From assembly GCF_007994075.1 (NCBI RefSeq), contig NZ_VIWU01000001.1, positions 2,170,001-2,234,000 of the forward strand: DNA of 64,000 bases, given 5' to 3'. Positions 56,515 through 64,000 of the stretch are shown here, one piece after another; position 1 is the first letter of the stretch; each line of letters begins with the position of its first letter. A program made the position numbers and the translations under genes. The notes under the pieces are model-generated. The model was not told where the DNA came from, did no database searches, and worked only from the letters and a program-made list of their open reading frames with translations. The DNA is from Pseudonocardia hierapolitana. Lineage in GTDB: Bacteria; Actinomycetota; Actinomycetes; Mycobacteriales; Pseudonocardiaceae.

Positions 56515-56591
56515 TGGTAGCGGGGGTAGGATTCGAACCTACGACCTCTGGGTTATGAGCCCAGCGAGCTACCGAGCTGCTCCACCCCGCG
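56515..56591 (-). tRNA. Initiator tRNA-fMet (CAT)
   Basis: 77 nt including an encoded CCA. The 5' end CGCGGGGTGGAGCAGCTCGG has the initiator feature of an unpaired first base (C1 opposite U72). The anticodon loop is CTCATAA, with anticodon CAT closed by three G-C pairs (GGG/CCC), the second initiator hallmark. The T arm reads GTAGG-TTCGAAT-CCTAC. Confidence 0.96.
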
Positions 56592-56802
56592 TTGCTGTTG
56601 TGAGAACTACTGTACACCCGCCCGAAACGCCCCTGCAGCGGGGGGTCGGTTGCGGTCCCGGGCGGGGACCCGGGCGATCCAGCCTCGGCCACAGCGCCCG
56701 GCACGCTGACCAAGCCGCCCGCGAGCCCACTGAGTGCTGATGGGCCCGCGCGGCTGCTCGAGCCCACACAGATCGAGCCCACGGGCCCCACGCGGCGTCA
56801 AA

Positions 56803-56841
56803 CGGGTCGCTTCCCGGCCCGCCGGACCGGGAAGCGACCCG
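56803..56841 (-). terminator. Terminator of the UPF0182 gene
   Basis: CGGGTCGCTTCCCGG (56803-56817) pairs perfectly with CCGGGAAGCGACCCG (56827-56841): 15 bp, 9-nt loop, 15 nt past the stop of the UPF0182 gene on the minus strand, followed by GTTTGACG (short U run). Confidence 0.8.
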
Positions 56842-56856
56842 CCTACTACACGAGGC

Positions 56857-59811
56857 TCATCCTCCCGGGGCCGGCGCGGGCGCAGCAGTCGGGGCCGGCG
56901 TCTGGCCGTTCGCCTGCTGGAACTGCTGCACCGCCTGGTCGAGCCGTTGAAGCGCCTGCCCTTGAGCCGCGAAGTCGCCATTCTGCTGCGCCGCCTTCAG
57001 GTCGCTGATGGCCTGCTGGATGGCTGACGCGGCCGCGGCGGTCTGGGGGTTGGCCGCCCCCGGTGGCCCAGCGGGCGCGGCCGGCACAGTGCCCGCCTGA
57101 GCCGGCGCTTGCGCTTGCGCCTGCCCCGGAATGTTCGGCACCACCGCGCTGGCGCCCGGCAGCACCTCGTCGAGCGCGCCGGCCAGCGTGGGATCGAAGC
57201 CCACCCGGCCGTTGTAGAACACGAGCACCCGAGCGAGCTGCGGATAGCTGACTTCCTGGTTCGCTCTCTCGATGTACACCGGCTCGACGAACAGCAATCC
57301 GCCTGCCACCGGCAATGTCAGCAGGTTGCCGTAGTCGACCGTGCTCTGCCCGTTCCTGGACAGCAGCCCGATCTCCTGGCTCACGTCAGGATCGCTGACC
57401 AGGGCGCTCTGGACGAGCTGCGGGCCCTGGGTGGTCGTGTTGTCCGGCAATCGGAGCAGGGTCATCTGCCCGTAGGTGTCCGGATCGGAGCTGACCGAGA
57501 GGTACGCGGAGAGGAACTCGCGTTGCTGGAACACCAGCGCGCTCGTGAGCTGGAACGACGGCGGTGACCCCGGCTCCGCCGGAGTGCCGGCCAGGATGTA
57601 GTACGGCGGCTGGGGCAGCGCGCTCCCGCTGCCGGCGCCCTGCGGCGACGGGTCCGACGGGACGTTCCAGAACGACACGTTGTTGAAGAAGTCGCCCGGC
57701 GTGTCGACGTGGTAGCGGGTGAGCAGCTCGCGCTGCACCTTGAACTGGTCCTCCGGGTACCGGAAGTGAGAGCGCAGGCTCGGGCTGATCTCCGAGGCCG
57801 GGCGCACCGTGCCGGGGAACGTCTTCATCCACGTCTGCAGGACCGGGTCCTGCTCGTCGAACGCGTACATCGTGACCGTGCCGTCGTAGGCGTCGACCGT
57901 GGCCTTCACCGAGTTGCGCAGGTAGCTGACGTCCCGGTCGAGCTCGGGACGCACCCCGCCCTGCCCCGGCTGCAGCGCGTCGGTGGTGGACTCACCGAGC
58001 GACGTGCGCTGGGCGTACGGGTAGTTCTCGAGCGTGGTGTAGCCGTCGACGATCCAGGTGATGCGGCCGTCCACCACGGCCGGGTAGGGGTCGCCGTCCA
58101 TGGTGAGCCACGGCGCGGCGGCCCGGACCCGGTCCGCCGGGTCCCGGACGTACATGATCTTCGAGTTCTCGTTGATCGAGCTGTTGAACAGGATGTTCCG
58201 CTCGCCGTAGAACAGGGCGAAGACCAGCCGGTTGACGATGTTGTCCAGGGGGACACCACCGCGCCCGTTGTAGGTGTAGCGCTCGGTGTCGGTGTCGTAC
58301 TCCACAGGCGGTGCACCGTCCGGGGCGCCGACGATCGAGTACGTGTCGATCAACTCGCCGTAGTACGTACGCGGCTCCTGGACGCGCAGGCTCTCCGGGA
58401 TGTCCGGGCTGTCCTGGGTGAACACCGGAAGCCCGCCCTGGCCACCGCTGTCCTCGAGCGCAGCGTTGATCTCGTTGGCAGGCGCGGTGACGATCCCGTT
58501 GCCGTGCGTGTAGACGAGGTGCTGGTTGATCCACTCGGTCTGGTTGCCGGAGAGGCCGCTCGTGTCGAGCTCGCGCACCGCGACGACGAAGTCCTGGAGC
58601 TGCCCGTTGACCTCGTAGCGGTCGATGTCGAGCTGGGGCGGGAACCCGTAGAACGCGCGCAGCTGCTGCCGCTGGGTGAACGTCCGCTCGATCTTCGCCG
58701 GGTCGAGCAGCCGGATGTTGGACATCGTGGCCGTCTCCGCGCGGACCTCGGCGGGGGTCGCCGCGGACTGACCGCTGTAGGAGATCTCGTTGATGTTGTT
58801 CAGGCCGTACGCGTCACGGGTGGCCGCGATGTTGCGCTCGATCGAGAGCGCCTCGCGCTGCTGGGCGTTCGGTGCCACCGAGAACTGCTGCAGGACCTGC
58901 GGCCACGCCGCACCGATCAGCACGCTGGAGAGCACGAGCAGGACGGTGGCGATGGCCGGCAGCTGCAGGTTGCGCCGGAACACCGCCGCGAAGAACGCCG
59001 CTGCACAGATGATCGAGATGAACAGCAGGATCAGCTTCGCCGGCATCACCGCGTTGAGGTCGGTGTAGGTGGCGCCGGTGAAGAGCGGGCTGCGGTTGCT
59101 GAACAGCAACTCGTAGCGGTCGAGGTAGTAGGCCGCCGCCTTCAGCAGGACGAAGACGCCCGCGAGGATCGCGAGCTGGGCGCGCGCCGCCGCCGACACC
59201 TGGCCTGCGCGGCCGGTGAGCCGGATGCCGCCGAAGATGTAGTGGGTGATCAGCGAGACCACGAAGGAGATGGCGACCGCGACGAACATCCAGTCCAGGA
59301 CGTAGCGCAGGAACGGCAGCTGGAAGGCGTAGAAGCTGATGTCGATGCCGAACTCGGGGTCGGCGATGCCGAACGGCGTGGAGTTGAGGAACTGCTGGAC
59401 GATCTGCCAGTCGCCCTGCGCGGCGAGGCCCGCGATGACGCCGATGACGACCGGGATGCCGATCCCGAACAGGCGCAGCCGCTGGATGATCACCGTGCGG
59501 TACCGCGCGATCGGGTCCTCGGGGCCGCTGACCGGCACGAACACCGGGCGCGTGCGGTAGGCGATCCACAACGACAGCGCGACGAGCCCGCCGATCAGCA
59601 GCGCACCCACCAGGAACTGCACGATCTGCGTGAACAGCACCGTGGCGAAGACGCCCCGGTACCCCACCTCGCCGAACCACAGCCAGTCGACGTAGAAGTT
59701 GATCAATCGGGAACCGCCGAGCAGCAGCAGCACCAGCAGCCCGGCGACGACAAGCAGGATCCGGGTGCGGCGGGTCAGCGTCGGGGCTCCCACCGGGGGC
59801 CGCATGGCCAC
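56857..59811 (-). CDS. UPF0182 family large membrane protein
   Basis: A protein of 984 residues. Seven membrane helices lie in the first 320 residues (from RILLVVAGLLVLLLLGGSRLINFYVDWLWFGEVGYRGVF onwards). A large extracytoplasmic domain follows with NEISYSGQSAATPAEV, NNIRLLDP-type (MSNIRLLDPAKIERTF) and QWINQHLVYTHGNG-type blocks (EWINQHLVYTHGNGIV) that define UPF0182. The Pro/Ala/Gln-rich C-terminal tail ends near PTAAPAPAPGG. The function of the family is unknown; it is conserved next to the PDZ protease in actinobacteria. GTG 59811 or ATG 59805 starts it. Confidence 0.95.
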   Translation of the reverse strand: MAMRPPVGAPTLTRRTRILLVVAGLLVLLLLGGSRLINFYVDWLWFGEVGYRGVFATVLFTQIVQFLVGALLIGGLVALSLWIAYRTRPVFVPVSGPEDPIARYRTVIIQRLRLFGIGIPVVIGVIAGLAAQGDWQIVQQFLNSTPFGIADPEFGIDISFYAFQLPFLRYVLDWMFVAVAISFVVSLITHYIFGGIRLTGRAGQVSAAARAQLAILAGVFVLLKAAAYYLDRYELLFSNRSPLFTGATYTDLNAVMPAKLILLFISIICAAAFFAAVFRRNLQLPAIATVLLVLSSVLIGAAWPQVLQQFSVAPNAQQREALSIERNIAATRDAYGLNNINEISYSGQSAATPAEVRAETATMSNIRLLDPAKIERTFTQRQQLRAFYGFPPQLDIDRYEVNGQLQDFVVAVRELDTSGLSGNQTEWINQHLVYTHGNGIVTAPANEINAALEDSGGQGGLPVFTQDSPDIPESLRVQEPRTYYGELIDTYSIVGAPDGAPPVEYDTDTERYTYNGRGGVPLDNIVNRLVFALFYGERNILFNSSINENSKIMYVRDPADRVRAAAPWLTMDGDPYPAVVDGRITWIVDGYTTLENYPYAQRTSLGESTTDALQPGQGGVRPELDRDVSYLRNSVKATVDAYDGTVTMYAFDEQDPVLQTWMKTFPGTVRPASEISPSLRSHFRYPEDQFKVQRELLTRYHVDTPGDFFNNVSFWNVPSDPSPQGAGSGSALPQPPYYILAGTPAEPGSPPSFQLTSALVFQQREFLSAYLSVSSDPDTYGQMTLLRLPDNTTTQGPQLVQSALVSDPDVSQEIGLLSRNGQSTVDYGNLLTLPVAGGLLFVEPVYIERANQEVSYPQLARVLVFYNGRVGFDPTLAGALDEVLPGASAVVPNIPGQAQAQAPAQAGTVPAAPAGPPGAANPQTAAAASAIQQAISDLKAAQQNGDFAAQGQALQRLDQAVQQFQQANGQTPAPTAAPAPAPGG

Positions 59812-59996
59812 AGGGCACGCTCCAGCAGATCGAGGTTCGGCCGCGAGGCGCCCGTGCCGGCCGGGGCGGCGGAGACCTGCTCGGATCCCCTCCAGCCGGC
59901 CGGATCGCGCGCCTGCTCACCCAACTCTACGGACCGGGTGTGGAGTTCCCGTGGGGGCCTCGTATGTCCGAGATTCCCGGTTCCGCGGACGGGCGA

Positions 59997-61013
59997 TCAG
60001 CAGCCGGTGACCGGCGCCCCCGACTTCAGCGACTCGAGGGAGGTGACGGCGTCGTGCAGCGTGCCGATGCGGACGAGCTGCAGGTCACCGGGGTTGGTGG
60101 CGACGGCCTCGGCGCAGTTCGCCGCCGGGACGAGGAACACCGTGGCGCCCTCGTCGTACGCCTTGCGCATCTTGAACGGGATGCCGTTGATCGGCGTGAC
60201 GTTCCCCGTCGGCTCGATCGCCCCCGTTCCGGCGACGAACCGGCCGCCCGCGAGGTCACCGGGGGTGAGTTTGTCGACGACCGCGAGCGCGAACATCAGA
60301 CCCGCAGACGGCCCGCCCACGCCGCCGAGGCTGATGCGGATCTCGCCGTCGCGCAGCTTGGCGCCCAGGATCACGCCGAGCAGGCCCTGGTCGCGGTCGG
60401 GCCGGGCGGCCAGGGGGATCTGGGTGTCGCGCACCTCGCCCGCGCGGCGGTACTGGACCGCGACCACGTCACCGGGGCGGGTCGGCCCCAGGACGTCGGA
60501 GACCTCGCGCACCGAGTCCATGGGCTGGCCGGCGACGGCGAGCAGCTCGTCGCCGGGCTGCAGGATGGCTGCCGCCGGGGTGTCCGGCACCAGGCTGGTG
60601 ACGAGGACGGTCACGGGCAGCTGCAGCTCGCCGAGCGCGGCCGCCTCGGCGTTGGCCTCCGACGAGGTGAACTGGGCGGTGTTCTGCTGCTGGATCTCGT
60701 CCAGCGACATGCTGGACGGGTAGATCGGCTCGCGCGGCACGACCTGGTTGTCCGGCGACGCCCACAGCTCGAGCGCGGAGAACATCGTCAGCCGGTCGGT
60801 CACCGACACGGTGGTCATGTTCAGGTGCCCGGTGGTCGGGTAGACCGGCAGGCCGTCGACCTCGATGACCGTGGCGCCGTCGACCGTACCGAGGGTGTCG
60901 TACGTCGGCCCGGGTCCGAGCGCCACCAGCGGCACGGGGAGCGTGGCGCCGAGCACCCCGAGCGCCAGCGCGAGCATGCTCGCGGAGACGACGGTCCATG
61001 TCCGGCGGGTCAC
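59997..61013 (-). CDS. PDZ domain / Lon-like serine protease (YlbL type)
   Basis: A 338-residue membrane-anchored protease. Signal-anchor at residues 6-30, a PDZ domain around 125-210 (VLVTSLVPDTPAAAILQPGDELLAVAGQPM), and a Lon-type catalytic domain: Ser in GGVGGPSAGLMFAL and the dyad Lys in TPINGIPFKMRKAYDEGATVFLVP. The ATPase domain of true Lon is absent, so it must act on extracytoplasmic substrates without unfolding. It lies 185 bp upstream of UPF0182 on the same strand and is divergent from the DUF2342 gene. Confidence 0.93.
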   Translation of the reverse strand: MTRRTWTVVSASMLALALGVLGATLPVPLVALGPGPTYDTLGTVDGATVIEVDGLPVYPTTGHLNMTTVSVTDRLTMFSALELWASPDNQVVPREPIYPSSMSLDEIQQQNTAQFTSSEANAEAAALGELQLPVTVLVTSLVPDTPAAAILQPGDELLAVAGQPMDSVREVSDVLGPTRPGDVVAVQYRRAGEVRDTQIPLAARPDRDQGLLGVILGAKLRDGEIRISLGGVGGPSAGLMFALAVVDKLTPGDLAGGRFVAGTGAIEPTGNVTPINGIPFKMRKAYDEGATVFLVPAANCAEAVATNPGDLQLVRIGTLHDAVTSLESLKSGAPVTGC

Positions 61014-61152
61014 GACCCGAGAGCCTAAGCCGCGGGCGCGTGGGATCCTCGTGCGGTGTGGCGCTCACGCCGAGCGCGAACACCGCTCGCCCGCCGACGC
61101 GGAGCGTCGGCAATCGACACTGAGCAGCCCGTACCCGCGTACCGTGGACACC

Positions 61153-62580
61153 ATGAGTGACATCCCGTTCGGCTTCGGATCGGCCGACCGCGATCCCGAC
61201 GACGAGCGCCGGCGGCGCGACCTGGAGGGCCGCGGCGAAGGGGCGAACGACCCGCTCGGGTTCAGCGGCTTCCCCGGCATGCCCGGGATGCCCGGTGGGG
61301 CGCAGGGCTTCGACGTCAGCCAGCTCGGTCAGATGCTCACCCAGCTCGGTCAGATGCTCAGCCAGGCGCAGTCCAGCGGCGGTGGTCCGGTCAACTACGA
61401 CCTCGCCGCGCAGCTCGCGCGCCAGCGGCTGGCGGCCACCACCTCCTCGCTCACCGGCGCCCAGCGCGCGGCCGTCAGCGACGCCGTCAAGCTGGCCGAG
61501 CTGTGGCTCGACCCCGCCACCGAGTTCCCGGCCGGGGCCACCGAGACGAAGGCGTGGTCGGCAAGCGAGTGGGTCGACGCCAGCCTCCCCACCTGGAAGC
61601 GGCTGTGCGACCCGGTGGCACAGCGCGTGTCGAGCGCGTGGGTCGAGGCCATGCCGGAGGAGGTCCGAGCCGCCGCCGGACCGATGATCGCGATGCTCGG
61701 GCAGATGGGCGGCCTCGCGTTCGGCAGCCAGCTCGGCAACGGGCTCGCGCAGCTCGCCGCCGAGGTCGTCTCGTCCACCGACATCGGGGTGCCGGTCGGG
61801 CCCGACCGCGTCGTCGCGCTGCTGCCGGAGAACATCGAGAAGTTCACGAAGGACCTCGATCGCCCCTCCAGCGAGGTCATGATCTTCCTGGCCGCGCGGG
61901 AGGCCGCCCACCAGCGCCTGTTCGCCCACGTCCCGTGGCTGAAGGAGCGCCTCCTCGGCACGGTCGAGCAGTACGCGCGCGGCATCCGCGTCGACTCGTC
62001 CCGGATCGAGGAGCTGGCACGCGGCATCGACCCGTCCAACCCGGCGGCGATCGAGGAGGCCATGCGGTCGGGCATGTTCGAGCCCGAGACCACCCCGGAG
62101 CAGAAGGCCGCACTGGCCCGGCTCGAGACGCTGCTCGCGCTGATCGAGGGCTGGGTGGACGCCGTCGTCGCCGAGGCGGTCGGCGAGCGGCTGCCGGGAG
62201 CAGAAGCGCTGCGCGAGGCACTGCGCCGCCGCCGCGGCGCCGGTGGCCCCGCCGAGCAGGCGTTCGCCACCGTCGTGGGGCTCGAGCTGCGCCCCCGCCG
62301 GCTGCGGGCCGCCGCCGAGCTCTGGCGGCTGCTCGGCGAGCAGCGCGGCACCGCTGGTCGCGACGCGCTCTGGGCCCACCCCGACCTCATCCCGACGGCA
62401 GATGACCTCGACGACCCGGCCGCGTTCGTCGGGCGCACCGAGATGGGCGACCCGATCGCCGAGCTGGAGAAGCTGGCGGGCCAGAAGGCGCCGCAGGAGG
62501 ACAGCCCCGGCAGCAAGCCCGACGGCGACACGGGGGGCGACGCGGACGGCGAGTCGGACGGCCCGGAGAAGACCGGCTGA
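61153..62580 (+). CDS. Zinc-dependent metalloprotease family protein (DUF2342)
   Basis: A 475-residue protein of the actinobacterial DUF2342 family, also called coenzyme F420 biosynthesis-associated. The N-terminus MSDIPFGFGSADRD leads to a Gly/Met/Gln-rich linker with a near-repeat (QLGQMLTQLGQMLSQ). The family core includes FGSQLGNGLAQLA and IFLAAREAAHQRLFAHVPWLKERLL, where the usual HExxH-like site reads REAAHQ. The C-terminal 30 residues are acidic and Gly-rich. TACCGT 7 nt before the ATG suggests a leaderless mRNA. Protease activity is a family label and not shown. Confidence 0.9.
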   Translation: MSDIPFGFGSADRDPDDERRRRDLEGRGEGANDPLGFSGFPGMPGMPGGAQGFDVSQLGQMLTQLGQMLSQAQSSGGGPVNYDLAAQLARQRLAATTSSLTGAQRAAVSDAVKLAELWLDPATEFPAGATETKAWSASEWVDASLPTWKRLCDPVAQRVSSAWVEAMPEEVRAAAGPMIAMLGQMGGLAFGSQLGNGLAQLAAEVVSSTDIGVPVGPDRVVALLPENIEKFTKDLDRPSSEVMIFLAAREAAHQRLFAHVPWLKERLLGTVEQYARGIRVDSSRIEELARGIDPSNPAAIEEAMRSGMFEPETTPEQKAALARLETLLALIEGWVDAVVAEAVGERLPGAEALREALRRRRGAGGPAEQAFATVVGLELRPRRLRAAAELWRLLGEQRGTAGRDALWAHPDLIPTADDLDDPAAFVGRTEMGDPIAELEKLAGQKAPQEDSPGSKPDGDTGGDADGESDGPEKTG

Positions 62581-62594
62581 CAGCGCCCGCCCGT

Positions 62595-63179
62595 CTACCC
62601 CGTGGCGGAAGCGGGCTCCTCGGGCTCGGCGGTGTCGGGCTCTTCGCCGTCGATGCCCATGAGCCCGAGGCCTGCGGCCGCGGACAGCCCCTCCAGGTAT
62701 CCCATCGCGCGCTCCGTGCGCGGGTAGCGGTTGACCCAGGCCCAGAAGCGGGCGTCGTGGCCGGGTTCGAGGAGGTGCGTGAGCTCGTGCACCAGCACGT
62801 AGTCGACCACCCAGCCAGGCGCGTCGCGCAGCCGCTCGCTGATGCGGATGGTGCCGTCGGCCGGAGTGCAGGACGCCCAGCGCGTGCGCATCGGGGGCAC
62901 CCACCGGACGCTGGTGGGCCGGGCCCTGCCCTCGAGGAAACGCCGTGACAGCTCCACCGACCGCCGCCGCAGCGCGTCGTCGCCCTTGCGGCCGGGTGAC
63001 CGGCGGCGGGCCTCGCTGCGTTCCAACCTGCGCACCATTTCGTCCACCCAACGCCGCTCCTCGGCGTCGCTCATCCAACCTGGGATGAAGACGATGACGG
63101 TGTCGCCTTCGCGCCGGGCACTGACCATGCGCCGGCGGCGGTCACTGCGCCGGACCTCCACGACCGCGGGCTGCGCCAT
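62595..63179 (-). CDS. DUF45 / YgjP-like metallopeptidase
   Basis: A 194-residue zinc peptidase-like protein. RRSDRRRRMVSARREGDTVIVFIPGWMS opens it, RTRWASCTPADGTIRIS is the family strand segment, and VHELTHLLEPGHDARFWAWVNRYPRTERAMGYL holds the HExxH-type zinc site (HELTH) with the downstream His of GHDARFW. The tail is acidic. Substrate unknown. TAGGCT (complement of 63186-63191) 6 nt before the ATG suggests a leaderless mRNA. Divergent from the ThiF-like gene. Confidence 0.92.
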   Translation of the reverse strand: MAQPAVVEVRRSDRRRRMVSARREGDTVIVFIPGWMSDAEERRWVDEMVRRLERSEARRRSPGRKGDDALRRRSVELSRRFLEGRARPTSVRWVPPMRTRWASCTPADGTIRISERLRDAPGWVVDYVLVHELTHLLEPGHDARFWAWVNRYPRTERAMGYLEGLSAAAGLGLMGIDGEEPDTAEPEEPASATG

Positions 63180-63237
63180 CAGGCCAGCCTAGTGCCACCT
63201 CGACCCGGACCCCGGCCGACGGGAGAGGCGGCACACC

Positions 63238-63265
63238 GAGTTGTCCACAGGCCTGTGGACAACTC
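63238..63265. promoter_or_regulatory. Perfect palindrome of two DnaA-box-like sites
   Basis: A perfect 28-bp inverted repeat centred between 63251 and 63252. Each arm contains TTGTCCACAGG, and TTGTCCACA is the actinobacterial DnaA-box consensus as remembered. The two boxes face each other with a 4-bp GGCC centre. It lies 59 bp before the DUF45 start and 38 bp before the ThiF-like start, in their divergent promoter. Confidence 0.6.
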
Positions 63266-63302
63266 GGGGCAGGCGACAGCCGGGTGCGCGCACCATCGAG
63301 CC

Positions 63303-64000
63303 ATGACCCGGTCGGCACACCCATTGCCCCGATCCCTCCAGCTGGCGCGGCACCGATCCGTGCTGAAACTGGGGGCCGGATCCCGGATGCTCGGCCTCGA
63401 CCCGGCCGCCGCGATGGCCGTCGAGGACCTCCCGCCGCCGCTCGCCGAGATGCTCGACGAGCTCACCGGGGCGGTGCCCACGGCCCAGCTCGTCGATCGG
63501 GCGGCGGGACGCGGTGCCGATCGGGGCGAGGCGGAGCTGCTGCTCGCCGAGCTCGTCGCGAGCGGCGTGGTCGTCGATGCCGCCGACGTGCAGCGGCAGG
63601 AGCGCCGCCGCGCGGTGAGCACGGTGGTGGTGCACGGCTGTGGACCGCTCGCAGTCGGCGTGGTGCTGGGACTCGCCACGGCAGGCGTCGGCACGGTGCA
63701 CGTCGTCGCATCGGGCACTGTGCTCGAGGCCGACCTGGGCACCGGGCTCGTCGACGCCGACCGCGGCCGGGACCGCGGCTCCGCGACCGCGGCCGCGCTG
63801 GCCCGCTTGCATCCCCAGGCCAGCACCGGTCCGCCGCGCCAGCGCACCGTGCCCGACCTCGTCGTGCTCGCCGATGCGGGCACACCCGATCCGGTGCATG
63901 TCGCCGGGTTGCACGCGACGGGCACCTCCCACCTGGTGGTCCGCGTGCGGGACGGCGTCGGTGTCGTCGGGCCGCTCGTGCTCCCCGGGCGCACCACCTG
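63303..64000 (+). CDS. ThiF/HesA-like protein (cyclodehydratase-type), 3' end outside window
   Basis: Opens at ATG 63303 and runs off the right edge with at least 232 codons. It starts MTRSAHPLPRSLQLARHRSVLKLGAGSRMLGLDPAAAMAV. Residues 1-105 look like a winged-helix or peptide-binding region (LPPPLAEMLDELTGAVPTAQLVDRA). A Rossmann segment follows (STVVVHGCGPLAVGVVLGLATAGVGTVHVVASGTVLEADLGTG), as in E1-like enzymes and the TOMM leader-binding partners of cyclodehydratases; the strict GxGxxG is reduced to GCGPLA. It belongs to the conserved block with DUF2342 and DUF45. No precursor peptide was recognised nearby. Confidence 0.75.
   Translation, partial: MTRSAHPLPRSLQLARHRSVLKLGAGSRMLGLDPAAAMAVEDLPPPLAEMLDELTGAVPTAQLVDRAAGRGADRGEAELLLAELVASGVVVDAADVQRQERRRAVSTVVVHGCGPLAVGVVLGLATAGVGTVHVVASGTVLEADLGTGLVDADRGRDRGSATAAALARLHPQASTGPPRQRTVPDLVVLADAGTPDPVHVAGLHATGTSHLVVRVRDGVGVVGPLVLPGRTT

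Noticed and set aside
57709..60723. Very long open frame on the plus strand (over 1000 codons)
   Set aside because: It is the antisense shadow of UPF0182 and the PDZ gene. Composition is Arg/Val/Asp/Gly-rich without motifs, as is usual opposite high-GC genes. The same applies to long frames opposite katG (47817-50069) and the pgs operon (12583-14958).
63238..63265. Origin of replication
   Set aside because: Only two DnaA boxes, no AT-rich unwinding region and no dnaA, dnaN, rpmH or parAB genes in the window.

Overview
The window is a very GC-rich actinobacterial chromosome segment. Several things point to Pseudonocardiaceae or a near relative: pervasive G/C third positions, many GTG starts, a furA-katG pair, the prfB-ftsE-ftsX-smpB-ssrA cluster, and a terminal block (UPF0182 - PDZ/Lon-like protease - DUF2342 protein - DUF45 peptidase - ThiF-like protein) whose order resembles mycobacteria as I remember it. 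No insertion sequence, integrase, phage gene or CRISPR array was seen. The family-level assignment is an inference.

Layout. (1) 1-13 kb is an accessory stretch of transcription regulators of different families (MmyB-like XRE, HxlR, LysR, TetR), each beside an oxidoreductase or detoxification gene (SDR, RidA, NmrA-like, epimerase), followed by an SDR, an MFS exporter and an SRPBCC protein. (2) 13.5-17.7 kb is a tightly overlapping four-gene operon: a HAMP/Cache-like membrane protein, PgsB/CapB, PgsC/CapC and an exported NlpC/P60 peptidase. This is a poly-gamma-glutamate-type synthase without PgsA and is the best candidate for an undescribed system. (3) 17.7-24.2 kb holds an AraC regulator and the minus-strand translation-rescue and division block: prfB, ftsE, ftsX, smpB, an amidohydrolase, a small membrane protein and tmRNA. 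(4) 24.4-32.8 kb is a peptide-type ABC transporter: two permeases, one fused double ATPase, two tandem paralogous lipoproteins and a DUF3592-like protein. (5) 32.8-41 kb carries a two-subunit acyl-CoA dehydrogenase, a ribbon-helix-helix/PIN toxin-antitoxin pair, a tyrosine phosphatase, a TetR regulator, a pyruvyl transferase, and SoxR facing an SDR plus QueA-like operon.

(6) 41-47.6 kb has a lytic transglycosylase-like protein, an acyltransferase-3/SGNH protein whose conserved N-terminus lies upstream of any normal start codon, an S4 protein, two decayed genes meeting head to head (ArsR and MFS remnants), an RlmA/TlrB-like methyltransferase and a GT4 glycosyltransferase. (7) 47.7-53.7 kb has furA-katG, a LysR gene whose 3' end contains the katG terminator, and an NmrA/AraC divergent pair. 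(8) 53.9-64 kb has an aminotransferase, a membrane protein of unknown function, initiator tRNA-fMet and the conserved terminal block. A perfect palindrome made of two actinobacterial DnaA boxes lies in the last divergent promoter.

Two themes run through the window. Many regulator genes look leaderless, with a TANNNT hexamer 6-8 nt before the start codon. Divergent regulator/redox-enzyme pairs recur, several with visible palindromes between them. Coordinates of start codons were chosen from the sequence (SD motif, -10 hexamer, conserved N-terminus). Family calls come from recognised motifs, not from database searches.
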